A stretch of DNA of 21,420 bases from a virus: IMG/VR virus record IMGVR_UViG_3300045738_001226, positions 1 through 21,420 of that record; one strand, 5' to 3'. Position numbers and translations under genes: made by a program. Below are positions 6,397 through 15,056 of this stretch, in pieces. Position 1 is the stretch's first letter, and the number at the start of each line of letters is the position of its first letter. The notes under the pieces are model-generated. The model saw only the letters and a list, made by a program, of their open reading frames with translations. It was not told the DNA's origin and searched no databases.

Positions 6397-6828
6397 ATGG
6401 TCAAAAATAAACAACGAGGTATCCTTAACATCTATCTGGGTGGGCATAATCGCACGTTGCGGTTTCGCTCACATGAGATTTGTATGCTTGAGGAAAGACT
6501 TGGCATGGGCATCAGCAAGATCTTATCAGAAGATCTGATTGGTATTCGTGTTCTGAGAGAAGCCATCCTTGTCGGTGTAATGCACGAATTTGCTGGCAAG
6601 AAAGGCAAAGAAGCCAAGCTGACCACAGTTAAGGTTTCTCGTTGGATTGATGATCACGGTGATTTCGCGGAGCTTTTAACTGCTGTCGTTGAGACGATTG
6701 CTATGGGTCTTCCAGGTGCTGAAGAGTTGATGGCTGAAGAAGAGACTGACGATGAAGAAGAAGGGGATGGTGAATCCAGCCCTTTCGTCGGGAGCCAGAC
6801 AACAAGCGTTTCGAGTTTGGCAAGCTAG
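6397..6828 (+). CDS. Tail assembly chaperone, short form (gpG-like)
   Basis: This 143-residue frame starts at ATG 6397 after AAAGGGAG (6384-6391). The protein resembles the GTA gp10/tail chaperone group: an N-terminal strand pair (GILNIYLGGHNRTLRFRS), then a helix containing MLEERLGMGI, and an all-helical remainder with LREAILVGVMHEF and WIDDHGDFAELLTAVVETIAMGL. A Glu/Asp-rich end (112-127) precedes the frameshift site at codons 129-130 (Pro-Phe). Without the shift the frame continues 13 more codons and stops at TAG 6826-6828. Tail assembly chaperones coat the tape measure protein while the tail tube polymerises and are absent from mature virions. Its place just before the tape measure gene agrees. 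Confidence 0.87.
   Translation: MVKNKQRGILNIYLGGHNRTLRFRSHEICMLEERLGMGISKILSEDLIGIRVLREAILVGVMHEFAGKKGKEAKLTTVKVSRWIDDHGDFAELLTAVVETIAMGLPGAEELMAEEETDDEEEGDGESSPFVGSQTTSVSSLAS
6780..6786 (+). other. Programmed -1 frameshift slippery site (CCCTTTC)
   Basis: The heptamer C CCT TTC lies in phase for a -1 slip: in frame zero the codons are CCT (Pro129) and TTC (Phe130), and after a one-base backward slip both tRNAs re-pair on CCC and TTT. The -1 frame is open from 6774 to the stop at 7298 and carries the conserved extension. An internal AAGGGGA (6761-6767) ends 12 bases upstream and could act like the Shine-Dalgarno stimulators seen at dnaX. A stem (6855-6862 with 6868-6875) lies further downstream. 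Confidence 0.85.
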
Positions 6829-7298
6829 TCCGTTCAGCAGCCGCAATTGGCATCACCCCAGATCAATTCTGGGGTAGACCCGATGACATTTTCACGGGGA
6901 TGACATTGCGTGAGTTTAAGATAATAGCAGAAGGCTACGAAGAACAATCCAGGCACGAGCTGGAGCGTATGGCGTGGGCTTGCGCCAATTTGATGAATTG
7001 CTGGACAAAGAAGAAAATAAAGCCAGCAGACCTACTTCCAAAAGGTAAATTCTTTAAAGGAGCTGCCAAGGCTCCGAGGATGTCTTCCTTTGAGCAGAAG
7101 ATGATAAGCAAAAAGAAAGACATGAAATCATTCCAGTCAATGATGCGTGGGATACAGGCAGACATCAATGAGAACAATCCAAGAATAGCAGAGGAGGAAG
7201 AAGAGTATATGGGGGAATCTGCGGTTGATTTGTCCTCGTACAGCGACAAGTACGATGAAGATATAGATGTTGATAAAGAGTTAGATTCTGAGGTTTAG
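6786..7298 (+). CDS. Tail assembly chaperone, frameshift extension (gpT-like)
   Basis: This is the second half of the long chaperone, read in the -1 frame after CCCTTTC at 6780-6786. It adds 170 residues, for a 300-residue fusion. The frame is closed by TGA at 6771-6773, just before the heptamer, so it cannot start much earlier. Its hallmark ITPDQFW...MTLREF...EGYEE begins before the first ATG (6900), which would cut through this block. That ATG also lacks a good ribosome site, so independent initiation is unlikely. The rest is helical and highly charged: RHELERMAWACANLMNCW (about 55-72 of the extension), a basic stretch with KGKFFKGAAKAP, and an acidic C-terminus ending at TAG two bases before the tape measure ATG. 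The extension of gpGT-type chaperones recruits tail tube protein to the tape measure complex. Confidence 0.85.
   Translation, partial: RREPDNKRFEFGKLVRSAAAIGITPDQFWGRPDDIFTGMTLREFKIIAEGYEEQSRHELERMAWACANLMNCWTKKKIKPADLLPKGKFFKGAAKAPRMSSFEQKMISKKKDMKSFQSMMRGIQADINENNPRIAEEEEEYMGESAVDLSSYSDKYDEDIDVDKELDSEV
6855..6875 (+). other. Stem-loop in the tail chaperone overlap
   Basis: Eight base pairs can form between ACCCCAGA (6855-6862) and TCTGGGGT (6868-6875) around a five-base loop. It lies 68 bases past the slippery heptamer, farther than usual for a -1 stimulator (5-9 bases), and inside coding sequence. No U run follows, so it is not a terminator. A role in frameshifting is possible only if intervening RNA folds to bring it closer. 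Confidence 0.35.
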
Positions 7299-7300
7299 GT

Positions 7301-10300
7301 ATGGGTGCCAACACAAAGACCGTGAAACTTAACGCCGACGTTGCCGAGTTCCTGAGAAACATGGGCAAGGTCAACAAGTCTCTTCTTCAGATGGGGAAGA
7401 AGCTCAGTGGTCTGGCCACACGTTTTGGCAAGATTGGCAAAGAGTTTGAGACGGCAGCAACCAAGATAAATAAAGCGTCTGGTTCATTCACCACAGCAGG
7501 GAAGAGAGCCTCCTCCGCCGCGAAAAAGATAGACAGAAGCGCAAAGAAGATACGCGCAGCAAATACAGCAATCAAGAATACAGGGACTGCCTTGAAGACG
7601 GCAGGGTCTCAGATGCTGAGATTCGGCGTCGTAATGGGAATCCCGGCTGCCGCCAGCATCAAGATGGCTGCAGACTTTGATTACTCGATGTCTCGCATAT
7701 CTGTCATCGCACGAGGGACAGCCAGAGGGGTAGACAAAGACTACCGGTCGATGAGTAAGGCAGCGTTAGATCTTGCCAACAAAACAGAACATACAGCCAG
7801 CCAGGTGGCTCAGGGTATGCAGTTCATGGCAATGGCCGGGTTCAAGGCTACCCAGATCATTGGCGCGATGCCTGCTGTGGCAAAGATAGCCACTGCCGGG
7901 AATCTTAGCATGGCAGACGCTGCCAATATCACCACCAATATCATGGCAGGGTATGGAATAACTCTTTCCAATGTAGCGAAAGAGATCAATGCAAACATTG
8001 GAACAACGAAGGGGTTGACTGCCGCCCAGGATGAACTGAGAAGCAAGCTGGGGGAGACAGCAAACATACTTGTAGGTACGTTTACAAATGCGAACGTAAG
8101 CCTGCTTGAGATGGGGGAAGCGTTTAAGCTCGCTGGCTCCAACGCAAAACTTCTTAATATGCCGATGGAAGATCTGTTCGCCATGATAGGTCTCCTCGGA
8201 AATATCGGTGTGAAAGGTACTGAGGCAGGCACAGCCTTGAAGAGATCTTTTTTCGCCATGCTGGACCCAACAGAAAAAGCCAAGGCAGCGATGAAGAGGC
8301 TTGGCATTGCTGCCGAGGATTTGTCTGGCAAGGGAAAATCAATGACCCTCATAGCGAAGCTAGAGGGTGCGAAGAAGGGGTACGAGGCTCTCCGCAGGGA
8401 ATTGGAGTTTGTCACCGACATGGCGATTGTGTTTGGTGAACGTGCTGGGCCAAAAATGGCCGCTGTTGTTGCTCAGGGTACAGCAGAATTCGTCAAGCTA
8501 AGAAGAGCAATTGAAATGGCAAAGATGGAGGGTCTTGCCGACGTGATAGAGACCCGCCAGTTGAGGACAACGAAGGGTGCGATAAAGGTTCTTATTAGCA
8601 ATATCCAGTCTCTCGGGATTGCCCTTGGTAAGTTTCTTTTGCCTGCGATTAAGGCTGTCACCGTATGGTTCACTGAGCTAACGAAAACTTTCAATGAGGC
8701 ATCCCCTCAGATGAAAAAGTTTATCTCTGAGGCTATGCTTATAGCCCCTGCGATGATCTTAGGCGTTGGCGGCGTAGCAAGGGCCTCGGGTGGACTTTTA
8801 GATCTAGTCGGAAGCCTGGGGTTCGCCGCCTGGGGGCTTGCACGTCTCAAGAAAAATACAGGGGTAATGCAGACCCTGGGGAAATTGAAATTCACTGGAT
8901 TGCGCAAGGGGATAAGCGGGGTCGGGACTACGCTGGCGAGCGTATATATGGGAACCACTGCGGCTTCTTCTGCGTGGACTGCTTTTGGCTCAAAGGTAAG
9001 CGGTGCCGCGTCCAGCATGAAGACGAGCATTGGAGGGCTGATTGGAAGGGTTCTGGACCTTGGAACTCGTCTCCTGTGGGCCGGGGGAACCATCGCGGCA
9101 TTAAAAGCTGCCGCCGTCGGGGGCGTTGTCTTTACCGTGACAACGGCAGCGATGGACCCAGAGGCATTCTTCAAGAAGGATAGCTTCAGCAAGATAAAAG
9201 ACAATATCACAAGCTCCCTTTCAGACACATTTGACCTTCTGACTAAGAGCTGGAGACATGCCGTTTCTGGCTTTGTGGACTGGATGGCCTCAATCTCGGT
9301 GGGGCTTGCAGATCTTTTCTCTGGAGCAGGAATGTCCAGCCTGGGGCATGAGCGGTTAAAGGAAGCCACTGCCGCCACCCGTAAGTGGGCCGATCTGAGC
9401 GTTGACGAAGCTGCCAGGGTAGAGAAATCATGGCAGTCTGTCAACGCTGCGCAGGGCGGGCTTGGGAGTCAAGCGAAGAGTCGCCCCGTATTTGCTGCCG
9501 CCATGAAGGAAGAGGGTTTATCCCCTACTGGATCGCCCAAGGAGCTTCAAGGTCTAATAAAGGCCACAAATGAACACGGCAAGCTACTCAAGGTGTGGGG
9601 GGACCGCATAGACGCAATCCGGCGCGTAGAAGAATTTGCTGGCAAGAAGGGAGATGCCTACAACGAAGCCAAGGCTGCACTGGGAAACCTAGATGCAGAG
9701 TCAATCAGGGATTTGGACCAGGAGTTTATGAAGTATGTCAAGGTGCAAAGTGCGGCGCTTTCGGCAAACGAGAAGCAGATAGACACGGCTCAAGATACAA
9801 ACAAGCAGTTGCTCGACTTGACACAGGCACTGAAGAATGTCCGCGACAGTGGGATGATGGCCGCAAGAGGATACGACAAAAGCGGCAAGGTGGTTGATAA
9901 GAAAATAATGAATCCAGAAATCCGAGCCGGGTTAATGGAACTACTCGAGGGGCAGGGCGTTGATGTCACAAAGGTACCCTATGCCAAGGGGAAGGTCGTA
10001 ATTGACGATGCGTCGCTGGCAAAACTTGCGCAGACGATGATCGAAGCCAACGGCCAGATGCTCAAAAGAGCAGCCAAGGTGACCCCTGCCTTGGCTGGGA
10101 AGGCGGATACCCAGGCCGCGCAAAATCAAGCACAATTTAATGAGATTTTAGAGCTATATAAGAAAAGTGTTGGGGATGACACGGCGAAAAGACTCAGGAT
10201 AAAACTCCTCAAGAAAGAACAAAAGAATGCCCTGAAGCTATGGAAAGACTTCTTTGCAAAACTGAAGTTTACCAAGTTTTTTAAAGAAGCGAACCGAATG

Positions 10301-13300
10301 GCACCAGAGTTTTCCAAGGTGACAGGAGGGGTCCAAGAATTCTTTAAGACGCTGAAGGATATCAACACTCGCATCAAGTCCGTCATAGACACCAAGTCAA
10401 TGAAAAGGGGAGACCCTAGAATAAAAGCTGATGTTGATCCTGCCGTCCAGGGAGCGATAAGGGAACTTGAGGGTCTCACCGCCCAGTTTATTGCAAGCAA
10501 ACATGGAACAGAGCAATACGCTTTCTTTATGGAGAGTGCAGGGAGACATGCCCAAGATACAATAGGCAGCGTCCTCGAAGCCTTCCCTGAATTTAAAGAA
10601 CAGTTTGGAGATTTGATAAACGTCACGGGAGATCTAAGCGAAGCGCTGGCATTAAGCAAGGACAGGATACAGGACATAGCGCAAGAATTGGCAGGGATAC
10701 AGATCCTGAAGGGTCTATCTGCCAAGATCAAGGGGCTGAGAGAGGAAAAAGAGCAGGCAGAGGAGATAGAAAAAGAGTCTCGAAGGAGTGTCGAGGACAA
10801 ATTTGTTGAGCGAATAATACCTGGGTCGCTGGAGGGTATGGACATTGCCGAGGAGTCGGTGGAAAAACTGATCACTTTCCTGGGAAAGGCAGAAAAAGCT
10901 ACCGAGGATCTGCCAGGAGTGCTGGAAAATATCTGGGAGAAGTATGCCTTAGATGAAGTGAAGGTGGCTGGCGAGACACTGCCAACGAGCCGATTCACAG
11001 GCCCTGACACTATTCCCCCTGGGGAAGTAGCCGCGTTCCTAGAAGCCTTGAGGAAAGCCATCCCAGCCCAAGCGATGTTGTCGAAGGGAACCGTCACGGA
11101 GATGCCCGAGGGAGGGGGAGTGTTTGGCTCTGAGACGACGAAAGACATGGCCGCCCTTGCCGAAATGGCAGCCACCTTTAGGGAGGCCGGGAAGGTCCAA
11201 TACGCAACAGCGAAAGCCGGAGAGGCCGCCGCCCAGGCACTAGGCAAAATAGAGACAGGTGGAGATGGTGTTTACGCTTCGACTCAGGATCTAACCACGG
11301 CCTTCGGCATCCTGCGGGGTCGATTGAGCAAGTTAGGTGAAGAACTTGACGACTTGGCCCCCTCGGCGCAGACAGGGATGCGTAAAAATTTAACAAACAT
11401 TGAGGAGACCCTCGATAAACAAGAGAAGGAAGCGAAAAAAGACACCTACCAGGAGTCATACGGAACAGTCGATATGCTGGGGGGGGATGAGAACAGGACG
11501 AAGATCAAGGCTGGACTTTTTGATTTCGTCGATGGCGTATTTGGAGGTGCCACCGAAAGTGCAAAATCCAAAGTCGTAAATTCGGTGGTGGGTGGCTTTG
11601 ACGGCATGATGAGTTCCCTGCAGACAGGGTGGATATCGAGCCTTGGTGGGATGATTGGTCAGTTGGCAGGGAGTACACTGGGAAAGAGTATTGGTGGTGA
11701 CATATGGGGTGGATTCGCAGGGACGGCAGTTGGGAAAATAGTAGAAATGATCCCCAATATGCTACTTGGCCCCTTCAAAATCGTTGGTGATGCCTTTAAG
11801 TGGATGGCCGGGAAACTCAGAGAAGTCGGTGAGTTTGTCCTGAACTCTCTGTTGAAATTTGGGAAAGACCTCAAATCCGCCATCACAGGAATCGGAGACT
11901 TATTCCCAGAGGAACGCGCAGGCAGCGCATTCAAGGGGACAGTGGAACAAATGACCCCAGGTGGAGGCGTATTCGGGATGCAGTCTGCCTTGGGGATTAC
12001 GATAGCAGCCTTTGCCACGCTAAACGCTGCCCTTGGTGCTGCCGCTGCGGCATTCATTATACTGCAGCCTATCCTTGCCGTTAATACCCCCCTCCTTATG
12101 TTTCTTGGGGTAGGGCTTCTCGTGGTGAATTCTGGCCTCCTTGGAATGGCGGGAGGTCTGGCGGCAGTCATCGCCGTACTCTCTGCTGTCATTGGCGTTA
12201 TCTTCTTCGTGGTGGGGGGTATTTTTTATGCTATAGTAAATGCCATTGCGCTAGTGGTGGGAGTAATTCTGACAGTGGTAGCCGTCGTCGCCGTCCTGGC
12301 CACCGCCCTGTACACAGTAAGCGCCATTCTTGTCACCGCCTTCGCCATTCTGGCGATTGCGGCACAGGTCGCCGCCACGATAATCTCCATATCGTTTGAT
12401 ATTGCAGCGGTTTCGATACTGGGAGCTGCCGCAACCATAGTGGCCGCACTGGTGTTTGCGGCAGCGGCAATCATGTCCTTTGGTGGCAGCATTATACCCA
12501 TGCTGGCGTTTGCGCTTGTTCATGTCATTATACCCCTGGGGTTGGCACTCGCGGCAGGGGTGGTTATGCTATTCGCCGGACTAGCGGCCATATTAGGCAC
12601 GTTGTTTGTTGCGCTTATCCCGGTTGCCATAGCGGGTCTCACTCTTTTCATCCTTGCAATTGTTGGTGCTGCGATGATTTTCGTTGCGGCCATAGGTTCA
12701 GCAGTTGGGGCCATAGCCGCTGCCTTGACACTTGGTCTTTCTGGCCTTTTGACAATGTTCACCTTCCTTGCATTTAAGGATGTTGAAGGTCCATACGTTG
12801 ATGAAGAAGGAAACGTACAAGAAGAGTACAAGTCGAAGCGGGAAGACGTATTCGCCGCGTTCGAGGGGGCATTAGATCCCCTTATCATTGCCCTTGACCA
12901 GCTATGGGCAGGCGTAATGCCGCTCGCAGGGCTTTTTGCCACAGTCGTCAAGGTTATGATCCCGATGGCCAAAGGGTTCTCAAACACAGAAGGTATTTCA
13001 CGTAAGCTATTTTACGCCCTAAAAGCCGTCGCAGTTGGCTTTGCGATTACGCTTCTTGCCCTTGGGTATTTCGCCACAGGGGTTCTGGAAACCATTGCCT
13101 GGATGCTGGAAAATGTTCCTGCCGGTATAACTACTTTCATGGACCAATTCGGGAAGGCGTTGCTTGGAGGGCTTGCTTGGGTACTCAGGGGGTTTGCCCA
13201 ATTTGCCAAGTCACTGGGGATGAACGAGGCAGCGATAATCAAGGTTGCCGATGGCCTTGATGAGTTTGCCCTAGAGCCTGCGTCTGATACCCTTCAAGAT

Positions 13301-14059
13301 CTCGCAGATGCGGCAAGGGCCATGAAACCAGATCTCGGGGCGATGGCCCTCGCGATACAAGAACTTATGGACCTCACGTATGAAGAGGCTATGGCGATTG
13401 CAGAGGAAATTGCCGCCAGAAAGGGTCTGGACCTCAAGGAATTCAATGAGTCTCTGACCAACATTCCAGAGGGATACAAGGTAAGCCTCGCTCGGTATTT
13501 GAGCATGGACGAGGAAAACCCAATGGCAGTCGCAGGCGTTTCGAGGAACAACGACACCCTTGCCGAGATGAATCCAGATGACTACTTCAACCGTCTTGGA
13601 CAGTCCTGGGGTGGGGCATTTGGGGATGCCTATAGTTTCATTGGGCAGTTGGAGAATGAGATCGCAAAACTTGCCGAGGCTATAAATCCATCCGAGTGGG
13701 CAGACCTCTTTGGTGGATCACTTGAGGAGGCTTTTTCGAGGTCGCTTGAGGGGCTGGATGAGCTTTTTGCCGAGACTGCTGAATGGGTGGTGAATACCGT
13801 AATGCCAGGGGATGACGCATTCAACCTTGGAGAGAAGGGGTTAGAAGCAGGTCTTGGCGCAGGGGGCGTGATGGGTGGCGAAAAGAGTGGCAATATTACG
13901 AATATCTATGTAAATGATATGAACATCAACGATGTGGATGATGCCACGAACTTCGGTCAAAGGGTCATGGAGCAGTCAGAGGTGCGTTCTATGCAGCAAA
14001 CCGGAAACCCTTACGCAGGTGGAAACCTACGTGGATCTGAATGGGGGGGAGGACATTGA
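7301..14059 (+). CDS. Tail tape measure protein, very long
   Basis: At 2252 residues it sets tail length and is ejected ahead of the DNA. Start ATG 7301 is two bases after the chaperone stop. Residues 1-100 are basic and coiled-coil-like. Residues about 105-330 match the phage tail tape measure (TP901) core: SQMLRFGVVMGIPAAASIK, then FDYSMSRISVIARG, HTASQVAQGMQFMAMAGF, MADAANITTNIMAGYG, MGEAFKLAGSNAKLLNMP and GIKGTEAGTALK-like turns. A long charged helical section (about 650-1400) includes repeated Lys/Glu stretches. Residues 1562-1825 are an almost uncharged hydrophobic tract, see findings. Residues after 1840 are amphipathic and end with GNITNIYVNDMNIND, as in many tape measure proteins. 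A short motif GTVxxMxxGGGVFG occurs at 1263-1276 and 1546-1559. No peptidase or lytic transglycosylase motif was seen. Confidence 0.93.
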   Translation: MGANTKTVKLNADVAEFLRNMGKVNKSLLQMGKKLSGLATRFGKIGKEFETAATKINKASGSFTTAGKRASSAAKKIDRSAKKIRAANTAIKNTGTALKTAGSQMLRFGVVMGIPAAASIKMAADFDYSMSRISVIARGTARGVDKDYRSMSKAALDLANKTEHTASQVAQGMQFMAMAGFKATQIIGAMPAVAKIATAGNLSMADAANITTNIMAGYGITLSNVAKEINANIGTTKGLTAAQDELRSKLGETANILVGTFTNANVSLLEMGEAFKLAGSNAKLLNMPMEDLFAMIGLLGNIGVKGTEAGTALKRSFFAMLDPTEKAKAAMKRLGIAAEDLSGKGKSMTLIAKLEGAKKGYEALRRELEFVTDMAIVFGERAGPKMAAVVAQGTAEFVKLRRAIEMAKMEGLADVIETRQLRTTKGAIKVLISNIQSLGIALGKFLLPAIKAVTVWFTELTKTFNEASPQMKKFISEAMLIAPAMILGVGGVARASGGLLDLVGSLGFAAWGLARLKKNTGVMQTLGKLKFTGLRKGISGVGTTLASVYMGTTAASSAWTAFGSKVSGAASSMKTSIGGLIGRVLDLGTRLLWAGGTIAALKAAAVGGVVFTVTTAAMDPEAFFKKDSFSKIKDNITSSLSDTFDLLTKSWRHAVSGFVDWMASISVGLADLFSGAGMSSLGHERLKEATAATRKWADLSVDEAARVEKSWQSVNAAQGGLGSQAKSRPVFAAAMKEEGLSPTGSPKELQGLIKATNEHGKLLKVWGDRIDAIRRVEEFAGKKGDAYNEAKAALGNLDAESIRDLDQEFMKYVKVQSAALSANEKQIDTAQDTNKQLLDLTQALKNVRDSGMMAARGYDKSGKVVDKKIMNPEIRAGLMELLEGQGVDVTKVPYAKGKVVIDDASLAKLAQTMIEANGQMLKRAAKVTPALAGKADTQAAQNQAQFNEILELYKKSVGDDTAKRLRIKLLKKEQKNALKLWKDFFAKLKFTKFFKEANRMAPEFSKVTGGVQEFFKTLKDINTRIKSVIDTKSMKRGDPRIKADVDPAVQGAIRELEGLTAQFIASKHGTEQYAFFMESAGRHAQDTIGSVLEAFPEFKEQFGDLINVTGDLSEALALSKDRIQDIAQELAGIQILKGLSAKIKGLREEKEQAEEIEKESRRSVEDKFVERIIPGSLEGMDIAEESVEKLITFLGKAEKATEDLPGVLENIWEKYALDEVKVAGETLPTSRFTGPDTIPPGEVAAFLEALRKAIPAQAMLSKGTVTEMPEGGGVFGSETTKDMAALAEMAATFREAGKVQYATAKAGEAAAQALGKIETGGDGVYASTQDLTTAFGILRGRLSKLGEELDDLAPSAQTGMRKNLTNIEETLDKQEKEAKKDTYQESYGTVDMLGGDENRTKIKAGLFDFVDGVFGGATESAKSKVVNSVVGGFDGMMSSLQTGWISSLGGMIGQLAGSTLGKSIGGDIWGGFAGTAVGKIVEMIPNMLLGPFKIVGDAFKWMAGKLREVGEFVLNSLLKFGKDLKSAITGIGDLFPEERAGSAFKGTVEQMTPGGGVFGMQSALGITIAAFATLNAALGAAAAAFIILQPILAVNTPLLMFLGVGLLVVNSGLLGMAGGLAAVIAVLSAVIGVIFFVVGGIFYAIVNAIALVVGVILTVVAVVAVLATALYTVSAILVTAFAILAIAAQVAATIISISFDIAAVSILGAAATIVAALVFAAAAIMSFGGSIIPMLAFALVHVIIPLGLALAAGVVMLFAGLAAILGTLFVALIPVAIAGLTLFILAIVGAAMIFVAAIGSAVGAIAAALTLGLSGLLTMFTFLAFKDVEGPYVDEEGNVQEEYKSKREDVFAAFEGALDPLIIALDQLWAGVMPLAGLFATVVKVMIPMAKGFSNTEGISRKLFYALKAVAVGFAITLLALGYFATGVLETIAWMLENVPAGITTFMDQFGKALLGGLAWVLRGFAQFAKSLGMNEAAIIKVADGLDEFALEPASDTLQDLADAARAMKPDLGAMALAIQELMDLTYEEAMAIAEEIAARKGLDLKEFNESLTNIPEGYKVSLARYLSMDEENPMAVAGVSRNNDTLAEMNPDDYFNRLGQSWGGAFGDAYSFIGQLENEIAKLAEAINPSEWADLFGGSLEEAFSRSLEGLDELFAETAEWVVNTVMPGDDAFNLGEKGLEAGLGAGGVMGGEKSGNITNIYVNDMNINDVDDATNFGQRVMEQSEVRSMQQTGNPYAGGNLRGSEWGGGH

Positions 14060-14062
14060 TAG

Positions 14063-15049
14063 ATGCCATTTCTTGCTTTAAATGGAATAGTTATCCCCAT
14101 TACCCTGGGGCAGTGTAGGCGCGGAGAAAGCAAGATTGGGGCTGAGTCTCGATCCTTTCTTGGCGAATACAGGATAAGCAGCAGGGGCTACAGGAGAACC
14201 TGGGAGGCTACTGCACTATTCCAAGACTACGACATAGCCGATGGCTTTATCCATCTGATTAACGGTCAAGGTCACACCATAAAGCTAGGAGACGGTCCCA
14301 CTGCGGCAACAGGGCTATCCCCTGTTCCAGGCTATATGGGGAGAGGACTGCGTGAGCTTGGAGTCACTGGCGGGTTTACGTTTACAGGCACAGGGGGCGA
14401 TTTCTGGTCAACTAAGTGCCTGGACTTCTCTGCAGCCATAGCTGACTTCCCAGATTGCTTTGCGTGGGATGCCCAATTGGAACAAGATGAGTGGACTGCA
14501 ATTGTAGTCTATCAGGACACCGGAGTTGGAGACTTCATGCCCTTAATCTTCAGATCTGATGGGAGAGTATTCTTAAATGGGGCAGAGGTCTCGTACAACA
14601 GCGGAAGTACCGCCACGTTGAAATACATTCCAGACACGGCAAGCCAACTGGGATACTTTGTCTGCGTAAGGGACGGGGTTTTGTATTTAAGTATATCCGT
14701 TATCGCGGCCGTGACAGTGAAAATAAGCGATATCGTTATCCTTCCATATGTGATGTGCGATTACTTTGTGGACCAGATAAGTACCGGTCCAGGTGCCGTT
14801 TCTGAGATACAGGTACCCAGTATCCCAGTGACAGGAGAAGTGACTTCAATCGCGTACATACAAAAACCCGGCGAAGGAATCCCTAACGCCAAAACCATTG
14901 GGTTTAAACTCACCGAGTATCTTCCTGGCTACAAGAGGGAGTCAGGCTCTACCCCAATATCCCCTTTTGATCTTCCCGTTCTTCGTCTTTCTGGGGATGT
15001 CCTCTCAGAGGGCGAAGGCGAGTTAACCCGAATCCCTGTGGCTCCGTGA
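14063..15049 (+). CDS. Distal tail protein with one LamG-like domain
   Basis: This protein has 328 residues; the ATG at 14063 follows a G-rich site with AGGA at 14050-14053. It sits where siphoviruses place the distal tail (Dit) protein, directly after the tape measure gene. Residues 1-80 form a compact N-terminal domain (MPFLALNGIVIPI, then RGYRRTWEATALFQDYDIADGF and GQGHTIKL) shared with the next gene. Residues about 80-240 form a beta-rich, LamG-like section (WTAIVVYQD, VFLNGAEV, ISDIVILPYVMCDYFV). The last 90 hold a small module, with GEVTSIAYIQ, IGFKLTEYLP and LPVLRLSGDVL, that also occurs in the next protein in a different order. No enzyme motif was seen. It is probably a tail-tip ring or adhesin; whether it has a true Dit fold is not shown. 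Confidence 0.6.
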   Translation: MPFLALNGIVIPITLGQCRRGESKIGAESRSFLGEYRISSRGYRRTWEATALFQDYDIADGFIHLINGQGHTIKLGDGPTAATGLSPVPGYMGRGLRELGVTGGFTFTGTGGDFWSTKCLDFSAAIADFPDCFAWDAQLEQDEWTAIVVYQDTGVGDFMPLIFRSDGRVFLNGAEVSYNSGSTATLKYIPDTASQLGYFVCVRDGVLYLSISVIAAVTVKISDIVILPYVMCDYFVDQISTGPGAVSEIQVPSIPVTGEVTSIAYIQKPGEGIPNAKTIGFKLTEYLPGYKRESGSTPISPFDLPVLRLSGDVLSEGEGELTRIPVAP

Positions 15050-15056
15050 GGTAGAA

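Noticed and set aside
6900-7298. Independent gene starting at ATG 6900 after the chaperone
   Set aside because: The conserved chaperone extension starts upstream of this ATG, the ribosome site is poor and an in-phase slippery heptamer explains the frame, so it is best read as the frameshift extension.
10126-11247. A 373-codon minus-strand frame opposite the tape measure gene
   Set aside because: Long antisense frames occur within skewed coding sequence. The translation is Ser/Pro/Leu-rich without family features, and the plus-strand gene is unambiguous.
12226-12523. Two overlapping minus-strand frames of about 90 codons opposite the hydrophobic tract
   Set aside because: They are by-products of the GCC/GTC-rich codons on the other strand and look like antisense shadows, with low-complexity translations and no ribosome site.
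7301-14059. Peptidase or lytic domain inside the tape measure protein
   Set aside because: I looked for M23-type His/Asp motifs and transglycosylase Glu motifs in the charged sections and saw no convincing set.
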